The translations under genes and the position numbers were made by a program. DNA of 6,837 bases from Anaerolineales bacterium (GTDB lineage Bacteria > Chloroflexota > Anaerolineae > Anaerolineales > E44-bin32): positions 1 through 6,837 of the forward strand of contig JAUWDI010000048.1 of NCBI GenBank assembly GCA_030608865.1, read 5' to 3'. The notes under the pieces are model-generated. The model searched no databases. It was given only the letters and a program-made list of their open reading frames with translations, and was not told where the DNA came from. Of the stretch, positions 1-5,850 are shown in pieces. Position 1 is the first letter of the stretch. Every line of letters begins with the position of its first letter.

Positions 1-24
1 GTATAGCAATCTACAGAGAGAAGC

Positions 25-450
25 TTATTGGCGTATGTATCCAGGGGTGTTGCTTAGTGTGCGCTGGGGTTCCTTTTCCCCGAGAAGGTCAACGATTGCG
101 GATCTCAGTTCCGCCGCGGAGAAAGGTTTTGTGAGGTATGCGTTCGCACCAGCGTTAATCGCTTCGACGCGGTCTTCTTCGAGGAATTTAGCACTTGACA
201 TAATGACGGGTATCTTCGATAGACGCGGGTCCGCGCGGAATCTGCGGACGAGCGTCAGGCCGTCTACGTCGGGCATCATGATGTCAAGGATAATCAATAT
301 GGGGGTAATCGACTCCAACACTTCGAGTGCCTGGGCAGCGTTGAACGCCTTCCGAACCGGGTAGCCGAAGGTGGTGAGAATCTCAGCTACAACTTCACAG
401 AAGGGTTGTTCATCGTCGATTACTAAAATCGTGCTGGCTGGCTCGTTCAT
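25..450 (-). CDS. Stand-alone response regulator receiver (REC) domain protein
   Basis: This is a 141-residue single-domain response regulator, a cytoplasmic protein that would take a phosphoryl group from a histidine kinase. The receiver signature is complete: acidic pair D12/D13 in VIDDE, phosphoacceptor D56 in IILDIMMPDVDG, switch serine S86 in MSSAK, and K108 in LTKPF. The domain fills residues 6 to about 124 and leaves only a short polar tail, so there is no DNA-binding or enzymatic output domain. Such proteins act by protein-protein contact or as phosphorelay intermediates. No kinase gene lies in the window, so its partner is unknown. The ATG start sits just before the conserved first strand; the ribosome-binding site upstream is only a weak purine-rich stretch. 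It lies on the same strand as the small TPR-like gene, 122 bases away, and a hairpin between them suggests separate transcripts. The family call is firm, the pathway unknown. Confidence 0.93.
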   Translation of the reverse strand: MNEPASTILVIDDEQPFCEVVAEILTTFGYPVRKAFNAAQALEVLESITPILIILDIMMPDVDGLTLVRRFRADPRLSKIPVIMSSAKFLEEDRVEAINAGANAYLTKPFSAAELRSAIVDLLGEKEPQRTLSNTPGYIRQ

Positions 451-548
451 GCGCTTCGTTTCTCTCAGGTCAGGGTCAAGTTTATTTGTTTACAAATTGG
501 TTGTTTGCACAGGTTAAGGCCTTTTCGGTACTTAAATCAATGAGAAAG

Positions 549-569
549 AGGGGTATTGCAGATACCCCT
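549..569 (-). terminator. Hairpin after the TPR-like gene, possible intrinsic terminator
   Basis: An 8-bp perfect stem (549-556 with 562-569, AGGGGTAT/ATACCCCT) closes a 5-base loop. It begins 3 bases past the stop codon of the minus-strand gene at 573-803. On the minus strand it is followed by CTTTCTC, a short and interrupted T-tract, so termination may be partial. The placement right after a stop codon is the main support. It would also insulate the downstream receiver gene. Confidence 0.5.
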
Positions 570-572
570 TCC

Positions 573-803
573 TTAGCAAGAAGTATGCCCGGCGGCCCGG
601 CGATAACAAATCTGTCTCGAACTATCATCGGGTGCACAACATGCAAGCCAGATCCATGCCGCTGTATTCTTAGGATCCTCCTGCAGCACCCAACTCAATG
701 CGGCCTCACCATTTTGAAGATCCCCTCGTTCCACGGCTTCGACGGCCAGGCTGAGGGCCTCCTCTACTGAAGTAAAATCATCGGGATGAATTCTCGTTGC
801 CAT
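573..803 (-). CDS. Small TPR-like helical repeat protein
   Basis: This predicted 76-residue protein contains about one and a half tetratricopeptide-like helices. Residues 16-42 (EALSLAVEAVERGD followed by GEAALSWVLQEDP) and residues 43-69 (KNTAAWIWLACCAPDD then RQICYRRA) follow the pattern of the 'DP.N..AWLWLA' repeats common in Chloroflexota proteins. In those, such repeats usually occur in series, often next to larger domains. Here the pattern stops abruptly with a cysteine-ending tail (AAGHTSC), so this may be a trimmed remnant or a small adaptor. No signal peptide or membrane segment is visible. The start at 803 has a modest AGCAGG ribosome-binding site, and a candidate promoter lies at 822-851. 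A hairpin directly after the stop supports a real transcription unit. Function unknown; TPR-like folds normally mediate protein contacts. Confidence 0.6.
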   Translation of the reverse strand: MATRIHPDDFTSVEEALSLAVEAVERGDLQNGEAALSWVLQEDPKNTAAWIWLACCAPDDSSRQICYRRAAGHTSC

Positions 804-821
804 AAGTACCTGCTTTCAGGA

Positions 822-851
822 ATAGTATGAATGAAATCAACCCCATGTTAA
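822..851 (-). promoter_or_regulatory. Candidate promoter for the TPR-like gene
   Basis: Read on the minus strand, TTAACA (851-846) and TACTAT (827-822) are separated by 18 bases, each a partial match to the sigma-70 hexamers. They lie about 20 bases upstream of the ATG at 803. Two-hexamer matches of this quality arise often by chance, so this is only a candidate. Confidence 0.25.
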
Positions 852-912
852 CACGCGACCGCCGCTGATGAATTTACAGGAACCTTACAATCCAACGGCG
901 GAAAAAGTTGGC

Positions 913-941
913 TTGGCGTGAGGTTAATTGGAGATTACACT
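913..941 (+). promoter_or_regulatory. Candidate promoter for the VanY-like gene
   Basis: TTGGCG (913-918) and TACACT (936-941) are separated by 17 bases, which would start transcription near 948, about 36 bases ahead of the TTG start at 984. A TACACT hexamer with similar spacing also precedes the receiver gene at 1729. Support is by pattern only. Confidence 0.3.
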
Positions 942-983
942 GTTCTCTATGGAAGGTCGTTTTTCACGTAAAGAGGGAGCGGT

Positions 984-1601
984 TTGAAGCTTCTCGTAGA
1001 GCTCTATATCGTATTGTACATGCTCATGGGCGCACCGCTGGACGTGCTTGTTGACGCGCGTCACCCGCTCCCTCGCTGGTTTGACCCTGGCCCTCAGGCT
1101 GATGCGGTTTCAGCGCTGGAAGACTTGATATCAGAGGCGAGTGATGCCGGTATAAAGACCCTTGTTTATTCCGGATATCGGAGCTACTCAAAACAAGGCG
1201 CTGTAGTGGAGCAGGTAGGGAGAGAAGGATCTTCAACTGCCAGTTTCTATTTAGCGGCGCCAGGCTACAGTGAGCACCAGCTCGGGACCGCATTCGATCT
1301 CGTGTGGCCCGGATTAAAAGTCGAATTCAGCGATCCAAGGAATCAGCAGTTGTATATCTGGCTCGAAGAAAATGCACATCATTTCGGATTTGTCCTGAGC
1401 TATCCCTATAAGGAGATTGAGGCGTGGCCGTATACTAATCGATGGATGCCGCAGGTGACGGAGTTCATCCACGAGCCCTGGCATATCCGCTATGCCGGGA
1501 ATCCATTGGCGGAGGAAATATTCGCAGCAGGATATTTAAATCCCCAGAATTCAGTTCTTCCACAAGATTATTATCAACCCTGGACAGGGATCAGTCCGTG
1601 A
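984..1601 (+). CDS. VanY/LdcB-family D-alanyl-D-alanine carboxypeptidase-like protein
   Basis: This 205-residue protein belongs to the VanY-type zinc peptidases (M15B), which remove the terminal D-alanine from peptidoglycan stem peptides. The signatures are intact: SGYRSY at 63-68 with Q71, PGYSEHQLGTAFD at 93-105 giving zinc ligands H98 and D105, and EPWHIRY at 164-170 with catalytic E164 and zinc ligand H167. The segment before the domain (VLVDARHPLP, 21-30) matches the family's usual lead-in. The N-terminus is short: residues 3-19 are mostly hydrophobic but contain E6, and there is no clear cleavable signal peptide, so how it reaches the cell wall is unclear. The TTG start is chosen because an in-frame TAA lies at 969-971, the domain needs nearly all of the frame, and a GAGGGAG ribosome-binding site lies 4 bases upstream. 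An ATG at 1020 would remove the hydrophobic segment. It is the only gene between two candidate promoters. Confidence 0.9.
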   Translation: MKLLVELYIVLYMLMGAPLDVLVDARHPLPRWFDPGPQADAVSALEDLISEASDAGIKTLVYSGYRSYSKQGAVVEQVGREGSSTASFYLAAPGYSEHQLGTAFDLVWPGLKVEFSDPRNQQLYIWLEENAHHFGFVLSYPYKEIEAWPYTNRWMPQVTEFIHEPWHIRYAGNPLAEEIFAAGYLNPQNSVLPQDYYQPWTGISP

Positions 1602-1664
1602 ACACTGCTGCGGGTCTGGCAATCCGGTGTAGATCCAGATGTCAGGTGTAGGAATAAAGGTTTG

Positions 1665-1704
1665 TTGCGCGGTTCGATGCTTATGATACACTGGTTAGGT
1701 AACC
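1665..1704 (+). promoter_or_regulatory. Candidate promoter with adjacent palindrome for the receiver gene
   Basis: TTGCGC (1665-1670), a 16-base spacer and TACACT (1687-1692) form a possible promoter; TATGAT at 1682-1687 is an overlapping alternative -10. Directly downstream lies the inverted repeat GGTTA-GG-TAACC (1693-1704), placed over the expected start of transcription, where a repressor could bind. The gene start is 25 bases further on. Both elements are seen in the sequence; their use is inferred. Confidence 0.35.
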
Positions 1705-1728
1705 ATAAGGATATCGGAAGGAGACCGT

Positions 1729-2121
1729 ATGGCTGAAGACGCCAAACGTGTCGTTTGTATTGAGGACGAACCAGAAATGATTGATCTTGTCCGGCTGATC
1801 CTCGGCCGGAAAGGGTTCGATGTCATCGGTGCAAATGGCGGAATAGAGGGGTTGGAAACGGTTCAACGCGAACGTCCAGACCTAGTACTGCTTGATTTGA
1901 TGATGCCGGATATGGATGGTTGGGAAGTCTATCAACAAATGAAGGCGGACGACGACTTGCGCAACATCCCCGTCGTTGTTGTCACGGCGAAAGCTCAGTC
2001 CATCGACAAGGTATTGGGATTGCATATCGCCAAGGTGGATGATTACATCACCAAACCTTTTGGTCCCCAAGAATTACTCGAGAGCGTGGAGAAGATCATC
2101 GGTGAGGTTGAGGTAGAATAA
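1729..2121 (+). CDS. Stand-alone response regulator receiver (REC) domain protein
   Basis: This 130-residue protein is a complete receiver domain and nothing else. It carries the acidic pair E12/D13 in IEDEP, phosphoacceptor D56 in LLDLMMPDMDG, switch T86 in VVTAK, and K109 in ITKPF. The segment before the lysine reads GLHIAKVDDYITKPF, a form I associate with Chloroflexota stand-alone receivers rather than the usual 'GADDYI'. With no output domain it must act by binding a partner after phosphorylation, and no kinase is encoded nearby. The ATG has a strong GGAAGGAG ribosome-binding site about 7 bases upstream. It appears to be a single-gene transcript, with a candidate promoter at 1665-1692 and a strong terminator at 2144-2168. 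It is only distantly similar to the other receiver at 25-450, so the two are not a recent duplication. Confidence 0.94.
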   Translation: MAEDAKRVVCIEDEPEMIDLVRLILGRKGFDVIGANGGIEGLETVQRERPDLVLLDLMMPDMDGWEVYQQMKADDDLRNIPVVVVTAKAQSIDKVLGLHIAKVDDYITKPFGPQELLESVEKIIGEVEVE

Positions 2122-2168
2122 GCTCGTAGGCCGAGCATTTGAAGGGCGGCTTCGGTCGCCCTATTTTT
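2122..2168 (+). terminator. Tandem hairpins ending in a UUCG-loop intrinsic terminator
   Basis: Two hairpins follow the receiver gene's stop codon. The first is GCTCG-TAGGC-CGAGC (2122-2136). The second, 2144-2161, has a 7-bp stem GGGCGGC/GTCGCCC with one G-U pair and a TTCG tetraloop closed by C-G, and is followed by TATTTTTAT. The second is a textbook intrinsic terminator. It ends only about 15 bases before the next start codon at 2183, leaving no room for a separate promoter after it. Confidence 0.85.
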
Positions 2169-2182
2169 ATGTCAGGAGCAGG

Positions 2183-2554
2183 ATGAAACGCTGGGTTCGA
2201 GTTCACAATCGTAGTCGTGGAAATTCACCCTTGGGTCGGGCGCGTTGGTGCGATTCGTTCTCCTGCCGCTTGCGTGGATTGACATTCCGACGCGAGATCC
2301 CTGACGGTGAGGGGCTGATCCTTGTTGAAAGCAGCGAGGGGCGCGTTAATACCACGATCCACATGCTGTTTGTTTTCTTCTCGATCAGTGTGTTCTGGGT
2401 GAACTCTGATGGGCTGGTAGTGGACAAAACACTTGCCAAACCCTGGGGCTTCTACGCACCGAAGCAGGCGGCTCAATATATCCTTGAGGCTTCGCCCAGG
2501 ATTCTTGAGGAAGTGCAGATCGGGGATCAGTTGGAATTTATTGATGAAGAGTAG
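2183..2554 (+). CDS. DUF192 family protein
   Basis: This 123-residue protein matches DUF192, small beta-rich proteins of unknown function found widely in bacteria and archaea. The family pattern is visible: a cysteine-containing lead-in and RLRGLTFRREIP (29-40), the hydrophobic core IHMLFVFFSISVFWVNSDG (59-77, equivalent to the usual 'GMLFVF...FWM..' block), then VVDKTLAKPW (79-88), the AAQYILEAS stretch (96-104) and the closing GDQLEF (114-119). Many DUF192 proteins have a signal peptide; this one begins with a basic segment and shows none. The ATG is preceded by AGGAG 4 bases upstream. Its last 11 bases overlap the start of the secreted M23 peptidase gene, which implies shared transcription and coupled translation, so a role near the envelope is possible. 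How the pair is transcribed is puzzling because a strong terminator lies directly upstream. Confidence 0.88.
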   Translation: MKRWVRVHNRSRGNSPLGRARWCDSFSCRLRGLTFRREIPDGEGLILVESSEGRVNTTIHMLFVFFSISVFWVNSDGLVVDKTLAKPWGFYAPKQAAQYILEASPRILEEVQIGDQLEFIDEE

Positions 2555-3935
2555 GTATAAGTTACTCCTGTTTCTCATCCTTGTCATGGTGCTATTTCCG
2601 GCAGCCGCCGTTCAAGCGCAGAGCGGGGGGCCGATATATATTGTCGAACCTGGTGACACGCTTTCGGGCATCGCCCGTCGCTTTGGCACCACTGTTGAGG
2701 CGATGGCTGCGTTAAATGGGATTGATGACCCCTCTAAACTTTACCCTGGTGCAGAACTAACGATCCCGGGCTTCGAAGACGTTGAAGGTGTCCTGACATT
2801 GCAGGATGTTGGCTTCGGCGATGATTTGAATAGCCTGAGCCTTCGTTACAATCTGTCAACGGATGCGTTAGCCCGCCTTAATCGACTTGTCCGACCCGAT
2901 CGATTCTATGTTGGGCAGTCGCTCATCGTCCCTGAACCCGCGGAAGATGCGATCCCAGAGAATGATGTTGGGGCACTTCTACCGCAACCTGGAGAAACCA
3001 GGCTGGAAATCGCGGCCCGCGCCGGGATAAATCCATGGGATCTACGGCGCTCTGCCTTAGCTCCGTTGCGCGTTTGGGTAATGCCCGGGAATCCACTGAC
3101 CGATTCGATGGGATGGAGAGTCTCGCTCCCTGAACCCATAACTTCAATTTCGATCGAACCCCTCCCGGCAGTTCAAGGGCATACTGTCGTGCTTAAAACC
3201 GAAGTGAGCCCCCCTATTTATCTTGAGGGTTCACTCGGAGACCACCAGCTTGCCTTCTTTCCGGCTGGTGAAGGGGAAATGGTCGCTCTGCAGGGCATCC
3301 ATGCTTTAGCAGAGCCGGGGTTGATCGATCTTGAGCTGCGGATGGCACCGTCGGAGGGGGAGGAGACCAGCTATGCGTTTATCCAACCGTTTTTGGTCGA
3401 AGATGGTGATTATGGTTTCCAGTATATCGTTGGAGTCCCTGCAGAAACCGTCGATCTGGAAATTATTCAGCCTGAGGAGGACTTCGTAGCGGAGCTTCTT
3501 GCGCCGGTCACCCCTGACAAGCTATGGGATGGTTCCTTTGATTATCCATCTCGCTATTACACCGACGAGTTCATCGCCGGTTTTGGGGACAGGCGTAATT
3601 ACAACAACGGCGCCTTGATGTACTACCATACCGGAGTGGATTTCTATGGTAATGATATTCCTATCTATGCGCCGGCTAGTGGGGTGGTTGTTTTTGCAGA
3701 ACCTCTATTGATAAGAGGAAATGTGACCTATATTGACCACGGTTGGGGAGTGTATTCAGGATATTTCCATCAATCGGAGATGTTTGTTCAAGAAGGTGAC
3801 GTTGTTGAACGGGGGCAGGAGATCGGGATTGTTGGAACTACAGGGAGATCCACTGGCCCCCATCTGCATTGGGAGATCTGGGTTGGTGGAGTACCAATTA
3901 ATCCTCTGGACTGGGTTGACCAGAGTTACCCCTGA
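2544..3935 (+). CDS. Secreted LysM / M23 (lysostaphin-type) peptidoglycan endopeptidase
   Basis: This 463-residue exported zinc endopeptidase is predicted to cut peptidoglycan peptide bridges. Residues 1-25 form a signal peptide with basic start MKSRYK, hydrophobic core and probable cleavage after VQA. A good LysM domain follows at 31-75 (YIVEPGDTLSGIARRFG to LTIP), a weaker one at about 83-130, and a degenerate third LysM-like stretch may span 147-185. Residues 195-310 look like the beta-rich Ig-like domain often found before M23. The M23 domain at 335-458 is intact: zinc ligands H362 and D366 in HTGVD, catalytic H409 in YFHQS, and H440/H442 in HLHWE. The frame is open from an ATG at 2433, but that would add 37 residues ahead of an obvious signal peptide inside the DUF192 gene, so 2544 is chosen. 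Its start overlaps DUF192 by 11 bases with no strong ribosome-binding site, pointing to translational coupling. Confidence 0.94.
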   Translation: MKSRYKLLLFLILVMVLFPAAAVQAQSGGPIYIVEPGDTLSGIARRFGTTVEAMAALNGIDDPSKLYPGAELTIPGFEDVEGVLTLQDVGFGDDLNSLSLRYNLSTDALARLNRLVRPDRFYVGQSLIVPEPAEDAIPENDVGALLPQPGETRLEIAARAGINPWDLRRSALAPLRVWVMPGNPLTDSMGWRVSLPEPITSISIEPLPAVQGHTVVLKTEVSPPIYLEGSLGDHQLAFFPAGEGEMVALQGIHALAEPGLIDLELRMAPSEGEETSYAFIQPFLVEDGDYGFQYIVGVPAETVDLEIIQPEEDFVAELLAPVTPDKLWDGSFDYPSRYYTDEFIAGFGDRRNYNNGALMYYHTGVDFYGNDIPIYAPASGVVVFAEPLLIRGNVTYIDHGWGVYSGYFHQSEMFVQEGDVVERGQEIGIVGTTGRSTGPHLHWEIWVGGVPINPLDWVDQSYP

Positions 3936-4186
3936 TCTTCATCATCAGCTTCTTCGGCCAGGCGACCGCTGCGATAATCTTCCAGGCATAGCTGGGCTTC
4001 GCCAAGCATCTCCTCCGGCACAAGGATTTCCACCCGGGCCATTCGACCCACACCTAAGCCGTATATCGCTGTTGCAGCTTCGTGTGATAGGACAACTTCG
4101 ATCTCTTGAGCTTCCAACATTCCCCGGATGATCTCAGCTTCGAGTAAACCTGAAACCGTTTCGGCGACCACAAAATTTTCTGTCAT
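3926..4186 (-). CDS. DUF2007 family protein
   Basis: This 86-residue cytoplasmic protein fits DUF2007, a small ferredoxin-like-fold family sometimes labelled a putative signal-transducing protein, with no established biochemical role. The family pattern is visible: a first strand FVVAET (5-10), helix LLEAEIIRGMLEAQEIEVV (14-32) matching the usual 'EA.iirg.LEa.GI.v', a connecting segment IYGLGVGRMA (41-50), strand VEILVP (52-57), and helix EEMLGEAQLCLEDY (58-71), with an acidic tail. The tail of the gene overlaps the convergent M23 gene by 10 bases, so neither can have a conventional terminator between them. The start has AGAGG about 10 bases upstream. Its promoter region is shared with the divergent 531-residue gene. 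Whether it works with that gene is unknown. Confidence 0.85.
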   Translation of the reverse strand: MTENFVVAETVSGLLEAEIIRGMLEAQEIEVVLSHEAATAIYGLGVGRMARVEILVPEEMLGEAQLCLEDYRSGRLAEEADDEDQG

Positions 4187-4207
4187 GATGCAATAACCTC
4201 TGGGTGT

Positions 4208-4243
4208 AGTATAATTGCCTTGAACGTCCCCGAGTAGGGCAAT
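4208..4243. promoter_or_regulatory. Divergent promoter region with overlapping -10 elements and an inverted repeat
   Basis: On the plus strand TATAAT (4210-4215) is a perfect -10 hexamer, about 40 bases upstream of the start at 4255. On the minus strand the same bases read TATACT (4213-4208), a 5-of-6 match, about 22 bases upstream of the DUF2007 start at 4186. Neither has a good -35. An inverted repeat ATTGCC (4214-4219) / GGCAAT (4238-4243) begins inside the -10 and spans the expected plus-strand start site, a position suited to an operator. Activity is inferred, not shown. Confidence 0.45.
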
Positions 4244-4254
4244 CTTTCTTTAAT

Positions 4255-5850
4255 ATGGCATCTGTGCTAAGTATTTCTTCTGAATCGTATTGGACCAGTT
4301 TCGAGGTCAAAGACGACGATATAGATTTTATCATCAACCTCCTGCTAGAGCGGGAGGTTCCTCTCACGTCTGATGAGATGGCGTCCGCACTGGTTGAGCA
4401 GCGTTTAATTCAACTAGAGAAAGAAGCCCAAGAGGCAGAAGAGACGGAACATGCCATTTACATCCCCGCAGAAACTTACAAAGCAGGACAGTTCCTAACA
4501 TTCTCGCAATTAGAGTTTAAAACAGGTGAGGTTGTTGGTGTGCGCGAGGGCAATAACCCGGACCTTGATTCCTTTTCGGTGATCAAGGTTGCTTTCGCGG
4601 GGGACGGGGTAGAGAAAGAATTTGCATCTGAACTGGCGGATCATATTCTGAACAGCCCGCCTGAGCCAGATCCTGAACTCGAGGAGCTGCGTAAGCCGGA
4701 AACGATAATGGCCCGCTTTGGGGAATTCATCATCACGGCTTTGGATGAGAGTTTAAACAAGGTAGATGACATCGTCAGTATCGCTGGTAAATGGTTCCCG
4801 AGCGCGCTTGTGGCTGAGATCACCGATGGTCACCTAAACCTTGCCGAGGCCGTGCTCGACGTCGAAGCTGGCGGTCCTTTGCCGACAGCGGACCTGCTTG
4901 AACATGTTGAACTGCCCGAGTCGCTTTCTACGGGCCTCGCGGAGTTTTCGCTTGATTACGCTCTACAGGAAGATGAACGTTTCGATGAAGTCGGACCAGC
5001 CGGTCAGGTTCTCTGGTTTTTACGGCGGCTTGAACCCCCGGAGGTATTGTTTGCACCTCCACGCCTGGAAAGCCAGGATAAAGCCATTGATTCATCCATC
5101 CTTACAGATGAGCTGCAAGAACTCATAACGAAGCTGGATGATGAAATGAGTGATCTACAAGCTCCGGACGTCGCGCCGGATGATGTTACCGTCACGCTGA
5201 TTTTCCCTCACTGGAGAGTGGGAGCACTTCCATTATCGGCTCGCCTTGCACCCCTTTTCCCAACGGCCTATGAGGCGCCAAGAATTCGTTTCGTTCTTAT
5301 TGATGGGCACAGTGGGGAGAGATTCCCGGGATGGGTTGTGCGTGAGTATGGATATGTCTTCGGTTTGGAAGACTGGTATCGAGAGTATAAGGTCCCAGCG
5401 GGAGGGCTTATACGCGTACATCCTGGCGATGTCCCTGGCGAGGTGGTCGTCGAGACGTACGATCGACGCATGCGCAATGATTGGATCCGTACGGTAACGA
5501 TTGCCGAGAATGGCCAGATAGGGTTCACGATGCTCAAGCAGCCGGTTGGGACGGCCTATGATGATTTGATGGTTATCGGGTTAATTGACACACAGGCACT
5601 CGATGAAGTCTGGATGCAATCGCTGCATCAGAAGCACCCTCTCGATCGAACCGTTGCGCATGTATTTCGGGAGTTAGCCAAACTGACGCCACAAAGCGCT
5701 GTGCACGCGCAGACGCTTTATGCTGCTGTGAATGTAATCCAAAGGCAGCCGCCGTCAACGATCTTTGCCGAGCTTATTAAGCATCCATATTTCCAACATG
5801 TGGGAGATCTTTACTGGCGTTTCGACGCGGAAGCATGGGGTTCGTCGTGA
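4255..5850 (+). CDS. Uncharacterised multidomain protein, probably nucleic-acid binding
   Basis: I do not recognise a named family for this 531-residue soluble protein, though it resembles a conserved hypothetical of Anaerolineae. It reads as a string of small domains. Residues 22-56 (FIINLLLEREVPLTSDEMASAL) look like a winged-helix start. Residues 75-131 (YKAGQFLTF, GEVVGVREGNNP, VIKVAF, KEFASELADH) resemble a small SH3/Tudor-type barrel as in UvrD tails or CarD. Residues 150-275 are mainly helical and include ERFDEVGPAGQVLWFLRRL (241-259). Residues 310-445 are beta-rich, with PHWRVGALPLSARL (318-331) and GWVVREYGYVFGLEDWY (359-375), loosely like a B3-type pseudobarrel. Residues 464-525 (DRTVAHVFRELAKLTPQ to HVGDLYWRFD) look like a HARE-HTH winged helix. 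No nuclease, ATPase, signal peptide or membrane motif is seen. It overlaps the next gene by 4 bases (GTGA). No strong ribosome-binding site precedes the ATG; GTAGGG is about 15 bases away. Domain readings are inference. Confidence 0.85.
   Translation: MASVLSISSESYWTSFEVKDDDIDFIINLLLEREVPLTSDEMASALVEQRLIQLEKEAQEAEETEHAIYIPAETYKAGQFLTFSQLEFKTGEVVGVREGNNPDLDSFSVIKVAFAGDGVEKEFASELADHILNSPPEPDPELEELRKPETIMARFGEFIITALDESLNKVDDIVSIAGKWFPSALVAEITDGHLNLAEAVLDVEAGGPLPTADLLEHVELPESLSTGLAEFSLDYALQEDERFDEVGPAGQVLWFLRRLEPPEVLFAPPRLESQDKAIDSSILTDELQELITKLDDEMSDLQAPDVAPDDVTVTLIFPHWRVGALPLSARLAPLFPTAYEAPRIRFVLIDGHSGERFPGWVVREYGYVFGLEDWYREYKVPAGGLIRVHPGDVPGEVVVETYDRRMRNDWIRTVTIAENGQIGFTMLKQPVGTAYDDLMVIGLIDTQALDEVWMQSLHQKHPLDRTVAHVFRELAKLTPQSAVHAQTLYAAVNVIQRQPPSTIFAELIKHPYFQHVGDLYWRFDAEAWGSS

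Noticed and set aside
35..364. A 109-residue plus-strand open frame.
   Set aside because: It is antisense to the receiver gene, with no domain features and a composition expected of a shadow frame.
485..496. Short inverted repeat TTTGT-TT-ACAAA upstream of the first receiver gene.
   Set aside because: AT-rich and only five bases per arm, with no well-spaced promoter around it.
859..901. Inverted repeat CCGCCG/CGGCGG in the gap before the VanY-like gene.
   Set aside because: Only six GC-rich bases per arm, 31 bases apart, with no T-tract; expected by chance.
949..987. A 12-codon open frame (ATG at 949, TGA at 985-987) overlapping the TTG start of the VanY-like gene, a possible leader peptide.
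   Set aside because: It has no distinctive composition or attenuator structure and its overlap with the start is likely by chance.
1615..1639. Inverted repeat TCTGG/CCAGA after the VanY-like gene as a terminator.
   Set aside because: Five pairs with a 15-base loop and no T-tract do not make a credible terminator.
2433..2543. An in-frame N-terminal extension of the M23 peptidase.
   Set aside because: It lies wholly inside the DUF192 coding sequence in another frame and would bury a clear signal peptide.
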